Source: Actinocorallia populi (GTDB taxonomy: Bacteria; Actinomycetota; Actinomycetes; Streptosporangiales; Streptosporangiaceae). From it: 64,000 nt of DNA. Below, in pieces: positions 41,711 through 50,302 of the stretch. The notes beneath the pieces were generated by a model. It ran no database searches, had not been told where the DNA came from, and worked only from the letters and a program-made list of their open reading frames with translations. Each line of letters starts with the position of its first letter. The first letter of the stretch is position 1. The position numbers and the translations under genes are program-made. The DNA lies in contig NZ_PVZV01000006.1 of assembly GCF_002995495.1 (NCBI RefSeq), forward strand, positions 496,001-560,000. The letters run 5' to 3'.

Positions 41711-42874
41711 GTGACCGAACTGGACTTCAACCCGCTGGCCGGCGCGCGGCCCGTGGGCGAGACCGCACGCATCCTGAACGCGCTGCGCGAGGAGCACCGC
41801 GCGTTCCGGTCCACCTTCGGGCGGGGCTTTTGGGTCCTGACCCGCCACGAGGACATCACCGCCGCCTTCCAGGACCCCGAACTGTTCTCCAGCTCCGCCG
41901 TCAACGCCCTGGACCCCGAGCCGCGCTACCGGTGGATCCCCGAGATGCTGGACCCACCCGAGCACACCGCCTGGCGGCGGCTGCTGCGCCCCCACTTCAC
42001 CCCGGCCGCGGTCAGGGAGCGCGAGGAACGCATCCGTGAGCACTGTGCCTCCCTCATCGCCGGGATCTCCCGCACCGGGCACTGCGACTTCGTCACGGAC
42101 TTCGCCACGCCCTTCCCCTCGGTGATCTTCCTGGAACTCATGGGGCTGCCCGTGGAGCGGCTGGAGACCTTCCTGACCTGGGAGCGCGCCATCCTGCACG
42201 GCCCGCCCACGGCCAACGCCGAACGGGTCGCCGCGATGGGCCAGGTCACCGCGATGTTCGCCGAGCTGATCGAGCTGCGACGCGCCGAACCCGGCGACGA
42301 CCTGGTCAGCCACGCCCTCACCTGGCGGCTGGACGGCGAGCCGATCCCCGAACAGGACCTGCTGGACCTCTGCCTGCTGCTGTTCATGGCCGGTCTGGAC
42401 ACCGTCACCTCGCAGCTGTCCTACGCCTTCTGGCACCTGGCCGCCCATCCCGAGGACCAGAAGGCGCTGCGCGAAGACCCCGGCCTGATCCCCGCCGCCG
42501 TCGAGGAGCTCATGCGCGCCTACTCCATCGTGCTGCCCGGCCGCAAGCTCACCCGCGACGCCGAGGTCGCCGGCTGCCCCATGAAGGCGGGCGAGACCGT
42601 CATGCTCCCGCTGGCCTCGGCCAACCGCGACCCGCGCGCGTTCGCCGACCCCGAGAAGGTGGACCTGCGCCGCGAGCACAACCGCCACCTGGGATTCGCC
42701 ACGGGCCCGCACCGCTGCCTGGGCTCCCACCTGGCCCGCACCGAAATGCGCATCGCCCTGGAGGAGTGGCACCGCGCCGTCCCCGCCTGGCGGCTCTCCC
42801 CCGACCGGGAGGCGCTCGAGCACGCCTACGGGCTGATGGGCCTGGACACCCTGCCCCTGGTCTGGGAGGTCTGA
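41711..42874 (+). CDS. cytochrome P450 in operon with DUF574 methyltransferase
   Basis: A 387-residue soluble P450: the I-helix FMAGLDTVTSQL with the acid-alcohol pair D-T, the K-helix EELMR (ExxR) and the heme loop FATGPHRCLGSHLAR with the proximal cysteine. DPPEHTAWRRLLRPHFTP is the C-helix region. It needs ferredoxin and reductase partners that are not encoded here. The start is GTG 41711. Substrate unknown; the coupling to a methyltransferase suggests tailoring of a metabolite. Confidence 0.93.
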   Translation: MTELDFNPLAGARPVGETARILNALREEHRAFRSTFGRGFWVLTRHEDITAAFQDPELFSSSAVNALDPEPRYRWIPEMLDPPEHTAWRRLLRPHFTPAAVREREERIREHCASLIAGISRTGHCDFVTDFATPFPSVIFLELMGLPVERLETFLTWERAILHGPPTANAERVAAMGQVTAMFAELIELRRAEPGDDLVSHALTWRLDGEPIPEQDLLDLCLLLFMAGLDTVTSQLSYAFWHLAAHPEDQKALREDPGLIPAAVEELMRAYSIVLPGRKLTRDAEVAGCPMKAGETVMLPLASANRDPRAFADPEKVDLRREHNRHLGFATGPHRCLGSHLARTEMRIALEEWHRAVPAWRLSPDREALEHAYGLMGLDTLPLVWEV

Positions 42875-42884
42875 GGCGCCGGGC

Positions 42885-43304
42885 TCAGCGGTCGCGCACG
42901 TCGTCCAGCGCGAGGGTGAGCCCGATGCCCAGCAACCACACGTCCTTGACCAGCGGCAGGCCCTCGGAGGTCGGCCGCAGGCCGCCCTCCTCCCGCATGC
43001 CCGGCGTGCGCAGGTACAGGCCCAGCAAGCCGCCGGCGAACGCCGTCAGCGCGGCGCCCGCCACCAGAGACGGCACGAACGGGGTCAGCAGCATCGTCCC
43101 GATGGCGATCTCCCCGGTCGACAGCAGCCGCACGAACCGTTGCGGATCCTGCGACTTGAGGAAGGGGTAGGTGCCCGCGGCCATGCCGTGCACCCCCTCG
43201 GCCGTCGGCTGGTCGGCCTCGCGCTTGCCCAGCCCGGAGTTGAGGATGACCAGCCCCGCCGACAGCCGGGCCGGCAACTGGTGCGGACGTACCAGGAATC
43301 TCAT
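42885..43304 (-). CDS. DoxX-like small membrane protein
   Basis: A 139-residue protein with four hydrophobic segments: LPARLSAGLVILNSG, GEIAIGTMLLTPFVPSLVAG, ALTAFAGGLLGLYL and LVKDVWLLGIGLTLAL. The pattern fits DoxX/DoxD-like proteins, whose role is mostly unknown. The ATG at 43304 has GAGGAAGATC before it; a TTG further upstream is a weaker option. It is convergent with the P450 gene and divergent from the TetR gene. Confidence 0.75.
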   Translation of the reverse strand: MRFLVRPHQLPARLSAGLVILNSGLGKREADQPTAEGVHGMAAGTYPFLKSQDPQRFVRLLSTGEIAIGTMLLTPFVPSLVAGAALTAFAGGLLGLYLRTPGMREEGGLRPTSEGLPLVKDVWLLGIGLTLALDDVRDR

Positions 43305-43476
43305 GATCTTCCTCGCGTCAGCGAACAAAACCTACTTTCCGCAGCTCCTTCCCGGTCTCCCCCCGCCCACCCGCGCCCCTGCGCAGACTTGACCGCCCCC
43401 AGGTCGGGCGCACACCACTCCAGGGCCCTTGACCGTGCCGTCGGGTAAACGTACATTCGGATCATCCAAACGAGTG

Positions 43477-44073
43477 ATGGGAAAACCCGTGGCCGACGGT
43501 ACCCGGACCAGGATCATCAACGAGGCGCTCAAGCTGTTCGCGCAGCGGGGCTACGCGGCGACGTCGATCGGGGCGATAGAGAAGGCCGCGGGACTCTCGC
43601 CCCGGTCGGGCTCCCTCTACACGCACTTCGGCTCCAAGGAGCAGGTGCTCGCCGCGGCGGTCGACCAGGCGGCGGGCGTGGCCGAGGGCCTGGACCTGTC
43701 GGCGATGCTGCCGCTGGGCGACCTGAGGGCGGAACTGACGCTCATCGCGCGGTGCATGCTGCAGCTGATGCACGGATGGCGGGACCTCATCAGGGTCATG
43801 ATGAAGGAGTCCGAGGGGTTCCCCGCCGTGATGGCCGACGCGCGCAGCCGCCTGTTCGCCACCTCCTACCGCTTCTTCGCCGACTGGCTGCGCGCCCGGG
43901 GGGACGCCGGCGGCCGGGACTACGAGGCGGTCGCGACGATCTGGCTGGGCGCCGTCGAGAACTACTGGGTCATGACCTACGTGTACGACCATCCCCCCTT
44001 CGGCATCGACGACGACCGGTTCATCACGCAATGGGTGGACACCCTGCTGACCGCACTGGAGGCACGCCAGTGA
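43477..44073 (+). CDS. TetR-family regulator coupled to P450
   Basis: A 198-residue TetR protein: the helix-turn-helix at about residues 22-52 (GYAATSIGAIEKAAGLSPRSGSLYTHFGSKE), then a helical ligand domain. The start is ATG 43477, or GTG four codons later. Its stop overlaps the start of the P450 gene (GTGA), so the two are translationally coupled. A repressor that is co-expressed with its target enzyme is likely. Confidence 0.9.
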   Translation: MGKPVADGTRTRIINEALKLFAQRGYAATSIGAIEKAAGLSPRSGSLYTHFGSKEQVLAAAVDQAAGVAEGLDLSAMLPLGDLRAELTLIARCMLQLMHGWRDLIRVMMKESEGFPAVMADARSRLFATSYRFFADWLRARGDAGGRDYEAVATIWLGAVENYWVMTYVYDHPPFGIDDDRFITQWVDTLLTALEARQ

Positions 44074-45308
44074 CCGCGACCGCGTTCGAGATCAACGACC
44101 CCTCCGTCATCGACGACCCCTACCCCCACTACGCCCGGCTGCGCGAGAACGCCCCCGTCCACCACGACACCGCGCTCGGCATGTGGGTGCTGAGCCGGCA
44201 CGAGGACGTCGCCGTCGCGGTACGGGACGCGACCCGCTTCTCCTCCGACCTCGGCCGCTGGTCGAACCTGACCGGCAACCCGTTCAACCCCTCCCTGCGG
44301 ATCCCGCGCCGCCTCGCCTCGCTCCTCGCCAAGGCGCCCGGGCCGCGCGTCCTGCTGACGACCGACCCGCCCGACCACACCGCGCTGCGCCGCCGCGTCA
44401 GCCCCGCGTTCACCCCGCGCAGGATCGCCGCGCTGGAACCGAGGATCCGCCAGATCGCCGAAAGCCTCGTCGACGGCATGTGCGCCGCGGACCCCTCCCG
44501 GCCGGGCGACCTCGTGCGGGATCTGGCCTCCCCGCTGCCCACGCTCGTGATCGCCGAGATGATGGGCATCCCCTCCGACCGCGTGCACGACTTCAAACGC
44601 TGGTCCGACGACCTCGTCAACGGCCTGCTCACCGACGGCGGCACCCGCCGGATGCTGACCGGCGTCGCGGAGATCTCCTGGTTCTTCACCCGCACCATCC
44701 GCCGCCGCCGCAAGGACCCCGGCGACGACCTGATCAGCCTCCTGGTCGCCGGTGAGGGCGACGACGCCCTCACCACCGCCGAACTCGTGACCTTCTGCGT
44801 CCTGCTCCTGGTCGCCGGCAACGAGACCACCACCAACCTCGTCTCCAACGCCATGGCCGCGCTGCTCGCCCACCCCGAGGCGCACGACCGCCTCAGAGCC
44901 GACCCCGGCCTGGCCGCCGCGGCCGTCGAGGAGACCCTGCGCTACGACGCCCCCGGCCAGGGACTCCTGCGCGAGACGCGCGTCCCCGTCACCTTCGGCG
45001 ACGTCACCATCCCGGCCGGCCAGACGGTCCTGACCCTGATCGCCTCGGCCAACCGCGACCCCCGCCACCACACCGACCCCGACACGTTCCTCCTCGAGCG
45101 CGACCAGCGCACCCACCTGGCCTTCGGAACCGGCATCCACTTCTGCATCGGCCACGCCCTGGCCCGCCTGGAATCCCGCGTCGCCATCGAGACCCTGTAC
45201 CGCCGCCTGCCCGACCTCGCGCCCGCCGCGCCCCCCACCCGCATCAACAGCCCCGTCCTGCGCGGGCTACGCACCTTCCCGGTGACCACCGGGACGCCCC
45301 GCCCCTGA
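44070..45308 (+). CDS. cytochrome P450
   Basis: A 412-residue P450: the I-helix LLLVAGNETTTNLV, the K-helix EETLRYDAPGQGLLR and the heme loop FGTGIHFCIGHALAR. DPPDHTALRRRVSPAFTPRRI is the C-helix motif. It resembles bacterial soluble class I P450s; partners are not encoded here. The GTG start at 44070 overlaps the TetR stop. It has little similarity to the P450 at 41711 beyond the family motifs. Confidence 0.93.
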   Translation: MTATAFEINDPSVIDDPYPHYARLRENAPVHHDTALGMWVLSRHEDVAVAVRDATRFSSDLGRWSNLTGNPFNPSLRIPRRLASLLAKAPGPRVLLTTDPPDHTALRRRVSPAFTPRRIAALEPRIRQIAESLVDGMCAADPSRPGDLVRDLASPLPTLVIAEMMGIPSDRVHDFKRWSDDLVNGLLTDGGTRRMLTGVAEISWFFTRTIRRRRKDPGDDLISLLVAGEGDDALTTAELVTFCVLLLVAGNETTTNLVSNAMAALLAHPEAHDRLRADPGLAAAAVEETLRYDAPGQGLLRETRVPVTFGDVTIPAGQTVLTLIASANRDPRHHTDPDTFLLERDQRTHLAFGTGIHFCIGHALARLESRVAIETLYRRLPDLAPAAPPTRINSPVLRGLRTFPVTTGTPRP

Positions 45309-45390
45309 GCCCTCCACCGACGAAAACGTTTTTCCCGCCTTCCTTGATCGGCGTAGCGTGGGCCGACACCGTGCGGGAGAGAGGGAGCCT

Positions 45391-46638
45391 ATGAGCGTGG
45401 AGATCCGCCTGCTGGAGATGGACGACGACGACGTGGCGCAGTGGTGGCAGGCCCGCAGCATCGGCTACCTCGGGGCGCCCACCGCCGAAGCCCACGACCT
45501 GGAGTACATGCGCGAGATCCTCGATTTCTCCCGCACCTGGGGGGCCTTCGAGGACGGCCGGTGCGTGGCGACCTACCGCAGCTTCGACCACGAGGTCACA
45601 GCGCCCGGCGGCGCGACCGTCCCCTCCAGCGCGGTCAGCGCCGTGACGGTCTCGCCCACGCACCGCAGGCAGGGCCTGCTCACCCGCATGATCGAGCCCG
45701 ATCTGCGCAGGTTCAAGGAGGCCGGAAACCCGGTGGCCTCCCTCATCGCCGCCGAATACCCCATCTACGGTCGGTACGGGTTCGGGCCCGCCGCCTGGCT
45801 CACCGACTTCCGCATCGACGCCATGCGCGCCATGCGCCCCGGACCCCCGCCCGGCCCCCAGGACGGGGGCCGCGTGGTGCTCGCCGACGCCCAACGGGTC
45901 CGCAAGGAGGGCCCGTGGCTGCACGAGCGCATCCGCCGGAAGCAGCACGGGTTCGTCACCCGCCCCGGCGGCTGGTGGAAGAAGCTGACCGGCTCCTACC
46001 AGCCGACGGGCGGGGACTGGAAGGAGCCGTACTACGCGCTCTACCTGGCCGCCGACGGAACCGTCGACGGAATGGTCGCCTACACCGCCGTCAACGCCTG
46101 GAACGGCGGCATGCCCGACGGCGACCTGCACGTGCAGGACCTGCTGGCGTACTCACCGGCCGCCGAACGCGCCCTGTGGCACTACCTGTGCTCGATCGAC
46201 TGGGTGACCCGCGTCCACGCCCCCTCGCGCGCGCCCGACGACCTGCTGCCGCTGCTGGTCGGCGACGCCCGTGCCGCCGTCACCACGGCCTGCGTCGACC
46301 ACCTGTGGCTGCGGCCGCTGGACGTCCCGGCGATGCTGACCGCCCGCTCCTACCCGGCTGAAGGCCGTCTCGTCCTGGACGTGCGGGACGAGGCGGGCCT
46401 CGCGCAGGGGCGGTTCCTGCTGGAGGCCGGACCGGACGGCGCCTCCTGCGCCCCCACCGCCCTGGCCGCCGACCTCACCCTCCCCGCGGCCGCGCTGGGC
46501 GGCCTCTACCTCGGGGACGAGTCGGCGGTCCGGCTGGCGGCGCTGGGCCGGCTCGACGAGGAGCGCGCCGGGGCGGCCGCCGCGGCGGACACCCTGCTGC
46601 GGGCCTCCCGCCGCGCCTGGTGCCCCGACATCTTCTGA
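45391..46638 (+). CDS. Eis-family GNAT N-acetyltransferase
   Basis: A 415-residue protein made of two GNAT-like domains and a sterol-carrier-like C-terminal domain, as in mycobacterial Eis. The acetyl-CoA site is SAVTVSPTHRRQGLLTRMI (about 87-105), with YPIYGRYGFGPAA next. The C-terminal carboxylate (ending DIF) is used in catalysis in Eis. It would acetylate amines of aminoglycosides, peptides or proteins. A GAGAGAGGGAG site precedes the ATG. It converges with the roadblock gene after three bases. Confidence 0.88.
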   Translation: MSVEIRLLEMDDDDVAQWWQARSIGYLGAPTAEAHDLEYMREILDFSRTWGAFEDGRCVATYRSFDHEVTAPGGATVPSSAVSAVTVSPTHRRQGLLTRMIEPDLRRFKEAGNPVASLIAAEYPIYGRYGFGPAAWLTDFRIDAMRAMRPGPPPGPQDGGRVVLADAQRVRKEGPWLHERIRRKQHGFVTRPGGWWKKLTGSYQPTGGDWKEPYYALYLAADGTVDGMVAYTAVNAWNGGMPDGDLHVQDLLAYSPAAERALWHYLCSIDWVTRVHAPSRAPDDLLPLLVGDARAAVTTACVDHLWLRPLDVPAMLTARSYPAEGRLVLDVRDEAGLAQGRFLLEAGPDGASCAPTALAADLTLPAAALGGLYLGDESAVRLAALGRLDEERAGAAAAADTLLRASRRAWCPDIF

Positions 46639-46641
46639 CGT

Positions 46642-47013
46642 TCAGACCTCGGCGTTCTCCTCGATGCGCCTGAGGTGGTGGCGGGCCAGCGCCAGGTTGG
46701 CCCGCTCCCGGTCCAGCGCCATGTACATGAACAGGCCCTGGCCGTTGCGTCCCGACAAGGGCCGGATGATGTGGTACTGCCGCGACAGCGTGATGAGGAT
46801 GTCCTCGATGGTGTCGTTCAGCGCCAGCTGCTCGATCGTGCGCATCTTGGCCCGTACCACCTCGGTGTTGCCCGCCGCGGCGATCTGCAGGTCCAGCGCC
46901 TTGGTGTTGCCCATGACGCCCAGCGCCATGCCGCTGCCGTAGTCGACGATCGCCGCGCCGATGGCGCCGTCGATCGACATCATCTCCTTGAGGGACTGCT
47001 CGATGTCGGACAT
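46642..47013 (-). CDS. roadblock/LC7 domain protein (MglB-like), distal
   Basis: A 123-residue protein with the roadblock fold: IEQSLKEMMSIDGAIGAAIVDYGSGMALG, then a central helix EVVRAKMRTIEQLALNDTIEDILITLSRQYHIIRPL and a final MYMALDRERANLALARHHLRRIEE. Such proteins form dimers that regulate small GTPases (MglB on MglA) or serve as scaffolds. No GTPase gene is nearby. It is the last gene of a three-gene operon with another roadblock protein; the shared ending DRER-NLALARH-LR shows the two are paralogous. Confidence 0.88.
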   Translation of the reverse strand: MSDIEQSLKEMMSIDGAIGAAIVDYGSGMALGVMGNTKALDLQIAAAGNTEVVRAKMRTIEQLALNDTIEDILITLSRQYHIIRPLSGRNGQGLFMYMALDRERANLALARHHLRRIEENAEV

Positions 47014-47082
47014 CACTGTCTCCTTTGACCGGTCATCTCGAATGGGTGGTCGCGGGGCGTGCGGCACCGCGGCCGGGGGCGC

Positions 47083-47877
47083 TCATTCCAGCTCCCTCAG
47101 CGCGTCTTGGAGCAGTGCCAGCAGCCCCGGGTCTGCTTCGGCCCAGCGGGGCCGGGAAGGTGCGCCGGAGGTGACGGGCAGCGCGCGGCGGGGCGCCCCG
47201 CCCGGGTGGCGGCGCGGCATCCTGACGCCCTCCTCCGGCTCGGGGGCGCGGGCCAGCGCCGAGGCGACCAGCCCGCGCACGGCCAGGGTGCAGCCGAAGC
47301 GGGTCCGTCCGAGCTCCCGCGCGAGCTCGGACGGGGTCTTGCGGCCGTCGGCGTTCAGCAGCAGCTCGGCCTGCAGGCCGGTGAGGACCACCCGCTGGCG
47401 GTGCAGCCGCCGTACCGGCTCCAGCGGCGCGTCGTCGGCCAGCGGGGAGGGCCAGGCCGCGCCCAGCAGGGCGCGGCGGCGGCGCACCTCGTGGGCCAGC
47501 GTGGCGGGATCGGCGGCGGTGAACCCGGCCAGCCAGTGCCGCTCGCCCGCGGTGAAGCGGGGCTCGGCACGGCAGGGCGCCAGGAAGTACACGGCGTCGA
47601 ACAGGGCGATGAGCTGGTACATCTGCAGTTCGGCGCGGCTGAGCCGGCCCGGGACGGCGAGGGCGGCCGACGCGCCGCCGGCCCGCAGGCACTCCCAGCC
47701 GTGCTCGCTCAGCCTGCCGGAGTTGACCAGCAGGTCCCGCAGGGAGGGGGTGTGGCGGCTCTCGGCGTGCACGACGGCGCCGTCGGCGAGGTACAGGGCG
47801 CCCTGCCCGTCCAGGTGCAGGGTGCCGGTGGCCCGCTCGTCGGCCAGCCGGCGCAGGTGCTCGCGCAGCCGCCTCAT
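47083..47877 (-). CDS. PATAN/DUF4388-like regulator protein
   Basis: A 264-residue protein with an N-terminal section RRLADERATGTLHLDGQGALYLADGAVVHAESRHTP-like pattern (PATAN/DUF4388: a beta-rich sheet that senses or relays signals), followed by helices and a segment LLLNADGRKTPSELARELGRT that resembles a winged helix; the last 50 residues are disordered and R/P-rich. It is coupled by an ATGA overlap to the upstream roadblock gene. It probably links the roadblock proteins to a response. Confidence 0.7.
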   Translation of the reverse strand: MRRLREHLRRLADERATGTLHLDGQGALYLADGAVVHAESRHTPSLRDLLVNSGRLSEHGWECLRAGGASAALAVPGRLSRAELQMYQLIALFDAVYFLAPCRAEPRFTAGERHWLAGFTAADPATLAHEVRRRRALLGAAWPSPLADDAPLEPVRRLHRQRVVLTGLQAELLLNADGRKTPSELARELGRTRFGCTLAVRGLVASALARAPEPEEGVRMPRRHPGGAPRRALPVTSGAPSRPRWAEADPGLLALLQDALRELE

Positions 47878-48254
47878 CCGACCGCCAGGGCGCGGGCGAT
47901 CTCCCGCAGCCGGTGCCGGGCGAGCGCGAGGTTGCCCCGCTCGCGGTCCAGGCGCAGGTGCAGGCACAGGCGCGCGTCCAGCGGGGTGGTGAGCACCATG
48001 AGCAGGTGGTGGCCCGCCGTGCCGCTGACGGTGAGCTCCTCCAGGTCGTCGCCGGTGGCGGCGCACGACAGCACGGGGCTGGCCAGGGCGGTCCGCAGCA
48101 GTTCCGACAGGCCTTCGGCGTCCTCGGCCGCGTCGGTGAAGCGGTCGCCGCCGGCCGCCGCGAGGGGCAGGCCGACGGCGAAGTCCACCAGTGTGGCGGC
48201 CTGGGCGCCGGGGATGTCCAGCGCGGCGGCCAGGCTCTCCTCGATCGCCGCCAC
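47874..48254 (-). CDS. roadblock/LC7 domain protein, proximal
   Basis: A 126-residue roadblock-fold protein: IEESLAAALDIPGAQAATLVDFAVGLPL at the N terminus, a central helix LSELLRTAL, then HHLLMVLTTPLDARLCLHLRLDRERGNLALARHRLREI. It is paralogous to the distal gene and probably forms homo- or heterodimers with it. The start is GTG 48254. Upstream (48255-48417) there is an AT-rich control region with AAGTACT repeats. Confidence 0.85.
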   Translation of the reverse strand: MAAIEESLAAALDIPGAQAATLVDFAVGLPLAAAGGDRFTDAAEDAEGLSELLRTALASPVLSCAATGDDLEELTVSGTAGHHLLMVLTTPLDARLCLHLRLDRERGNLALARHRLREIARALAVG

Positions 48255-48354
48255 CGCCGCCCCCTTCTTGGACTCCCGAACCTCAGGACCAGGAGGCTAT
48301 AGCGACAAGAAAGGCAAGGAGGGCAAGAACGGCAATTCTCCGGGAACCGTTATT

Positions 48355-48405
48355 AAGTACTAACAAGTACTTTTCTCCCGGTGCTTATGTAGTGAAATGT
48401 ACTAC
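48355..48405. promoter_or_regulatory. AAGTACT repeats and inverted GTAGT/ACTAC upstream of roadblock operon
   Basis: AAGTACT (48355-48361) and AAGTACTT (48365-48372) are direct repeats 10 bp apart. GTAGT (48389-48393) and ACTAC (48401-48405) form a small dyad. They lie between the roadblock operon and the downstream end of the HAD gene, in an AT-rich zone, and are candidates for promoter control. Confidence 0.4.
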
Positions 48406-48417
48406 CCGGGTGGATAA

Positions 48418-49200
48418 TCATTCCACCATCTCGACCAGGTCCGCCACCGAGTCGAAGATGCGGGAGGGCCGGTAGGGGAACCGCTCGATCTCGTGCTCGC
48501 GGGTCACCCCCGACAACACCAGGATCGTCTCCATGCCGGCCTCCATCCCCGAGACCACGTCGGTGTCCATCCGGTCGCCGATCATCGCGGCGGACTCGCT
48601 GTGCCCGCCCATGCGGCGCAGGGCGCTGCGCATCATCAGCGGGTTGGGCTTGCCCACGAAGTACGGCTCCACCCCGGTCGCCCGGGTGATCATCGCGGCG
48701 ACCGCGCCGCACGCCGGCAGCGAGCCCTCCTGGGAGGGGCCGATGGGGTCGGGGTTGGTGCAGATGAACCGGGCGCCGCGCTCGATCAGCCGCACCGCCC
48801 TGGTGATCTGGTCGAAGCTGTAGTTGCGCGTCTCCCCCAGCACCACGTAGTCGGGGTTCAGGTCGGTCAGGATGTAGTCCACCTCGTGCAGCGCCGTGGT
48901 CAGTCCCGCCTCCCCGATGACGTAGGCGCCGCCGTGCGGGCGCTGGTCGGCCAGGAACTGCGCGGTGGCCAGCGCCGACGTCCAGATCCACTCCGGCCGC
49001 ACGTTCAGGCCCGCCGCGGCCAGCCGCGCCGACAGGTCCCGGGGGGTGTACAACGAGTTGTTCGTCAGCACCAGCAGGTGCTTGCCCGAAGAGGTGATCT
49101 TCGACAGGAAGGCTTCGGCTCCCGGGATCGGCGTCCCCTCGTGCACCAGGACGCCGTCCATGTCCGAAAGCCAGTACTCGATCGACTTGAGGTCCGTCAT
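48418..49200 (-). CDS. HAD-IIA (NagD-like) phosphatase
   Basis: A 260-residue HAD-IIA hydrolase: YWLSDMDGVLVHEGTPIPGA with nucleophile Asp 13 and acid Asp 15, LLVLTNNSLYTPRDLSARL for the second motif, GKPNPLMMRSAL with the conserved lysine, and MIGDRMDTDVVSGMEAGM. It should remove phosphate from a small sugar or nucleotide phosphate; NagD-type or phosphoglycolate activity is possible. The ATG at 49200 starts right at the catalytic strand, as usual. Confidence 0.9.
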   Translation of the reverse strand: MTDLKSIEYWLSDMDGVLVHEGTPIPGAEAFLSKITSSGKHLLVLTNNSLYTPRDLSARLAAAGLNVRPEWIWTSALATAQFLADQRPHGGAYVIGEAGLTTALHEVDYILTDLNPDYVVLGETRNYSFDQITRAVRLIERGARFICTNPDPIGPSQEGSLPACGAVAAMITRATGVEPYFVGKPNPLMMRSALRRMGGHSESAAMIGDRMDTDVVSGMEAGMETILVLSGVTREHEIERFPYRPSRIFDSVADLVEMVE

Positions 49201-49602
49201 GGGCACATTCTCGCAGGCCGCGCCCCTGCCGCAGGGCGGTCGGAGCGGCCGGGGGATCCGCCGGGAGCGGGCGGGAACAACGGGCGGGGGGATCCTGTTG
49301 TTCAAGACGTGGCCGGTGTGCTCGGTGTCCCCGGGCCTCACCTATCGCCTTCGCGGAATACCGTTCGGCTGGAGCCGCGTTGTGCATCTCGCCGAGAGGC
49401 GACCCCGCACACCGTGCCGCGACATGGGCGGCGTCTCGCCCGGGTTCTCCCGGTGCGAGGCGCCGTTCCTGTTTTCACGCCCGGCAAACATGAACGAGCG
49501 TCGCATTCCGGCCAAATCTGAAGAAGTTTCACCTATTGACTGATGATTTGCCGCTTTTTACGTTCATGGTGTCCCTCACTTCTCCAGAATGGAGACGGCT
49601 CC
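49201..49602. other. 402-bp intergenic region with promoter of secreted paralogue 2
   Basis: No gene is supported. The promoter TTGACT-N17-TACGTT (49536-49564) is in the last 70 bases. The 5' part is plain GC-rich spacer with a few TTGTT-type short elements. Confidence 0.5.
49536..49564 (+). promoter_or_regulatory. promoter TTGACT-N17-TACGTT upstream of paralogue 2
   Basis: TTGACT at 49536-49541 and TACGTT at 49559-49564, 17-bp spacer, identical hexamers and spacing to the promoter at 16485. The start of transcription should be about 30 bases before ATG 49603. Confidence 0.7.
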
Positions 49603-50211
49603 ATGAAGACCCTCCGCACGTTCACCGTCACCGCGGCCGCAGGCGTCACCGTCCTGGCGCTCGCGAGCCCGGCCTCGGCGCTGTACGCCGGGAACATCCA
49701 GGCGTCGCTGCTGGGCACCGCCACGGTGACGACCTCCCTCGGCGGCGGCAGCTGCACCTCCTCCACCCTGAACGGCGCCCTGGCCTCGGGCGGCGGGCTG
49801 TCGGTCTCGTCCGCGGGCTTCTCGTCCTGCTCCGGCGCCACCGTCACCGCCCAGAACCTGCCCTGGACCGGCGGCAACGTCACCGCCTCCACCGCCGTCC
49901 CCGGCGGGCGCGACGGCACCGCCACCATCGCGGGCTTCCGGGTCCGGGCCGTCGTCACGATCCTCGGCGCGAACGTCACCTGCGTCTACGGCGGAAACCT
50001 CACCGCCAACGCCTACAACGGCACCAACGCCGCCCGCCCCGTCCCCGGCAACGGCCAGTTCCAGATCTCGCTGAACAACGTCAGCGCCGCCAAGCAGTCC
50101 GGCAGCAACTTCCTGTGCCCGGGCACCGCCTCCGTCGTGGCCACCTACGAGGTGAAGGGCGAGAGCGTCCCCGGCTCCGGCGTCTACAACCAGAGCATCA
50201 GCCTGCCCTGA
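49603..50211 (+). CDS. small secreted four-cysteine beta-rich protein (paralogue 2)
   Basis: The 202-residue product has a Sec signal (MKTLRTFTVTAAAGVTVLALA, cleavage after ASPASA near residue 26) and a mature domain that matches the protein at 16911 in all conserved blocks: GGGSCTSSTLNG, FSSCSGATVTAQNLPW, TCVYGGNLTAN and NFLCPGTASVVATYEV. It is 27 residues longer because of inserts in loops and a C-terminal extension (VPGSGVYNQSISLP). No catalytic motif or family is recognised. ATG 49603 follows a GGAGA site. A strong terminator follows. Confidence 0.87.
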   Translation: MKTLRTFTVTAAAGVTVLALASPASALYAGNIQASLLGTATVTTSLGGGSCTSSTLNGALASGGGLSVSSAGFSSCSGATVTAQNLPWTGGNVTASTAVPGGRDGTATIAGFRVRAVVTILGANVTCVYGGNLTANAYNGTNAARPVPGNGQFQISLNNVSAAKQSGSNFLCPGTASVVATYEVKGESVPGSGVYNQSISLP

Positions 50212-50218
50212 CCCGCAC

Positions 50219-50265
50219 GGCCGGTCTCCGCCCACCCGACATGGGCGGAAACCGGCCTTTTAATT
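50219..50265 (+). terminator. intrinsic terminator after secreted paralogue 2
   Basis: A 16-bp stem (50219-50234 and 50242-50257, one mismatch) around the loop CCCGACA, followed by TTTTAATTTG. The inner stem and loop equal those of the hairpin at 16761. Confidence 0.85.
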
Positions 50266-50302
50266 TGTTTCGCCGTCCCGGCCCCTGCCGCAGGATGGCC
50301 TC

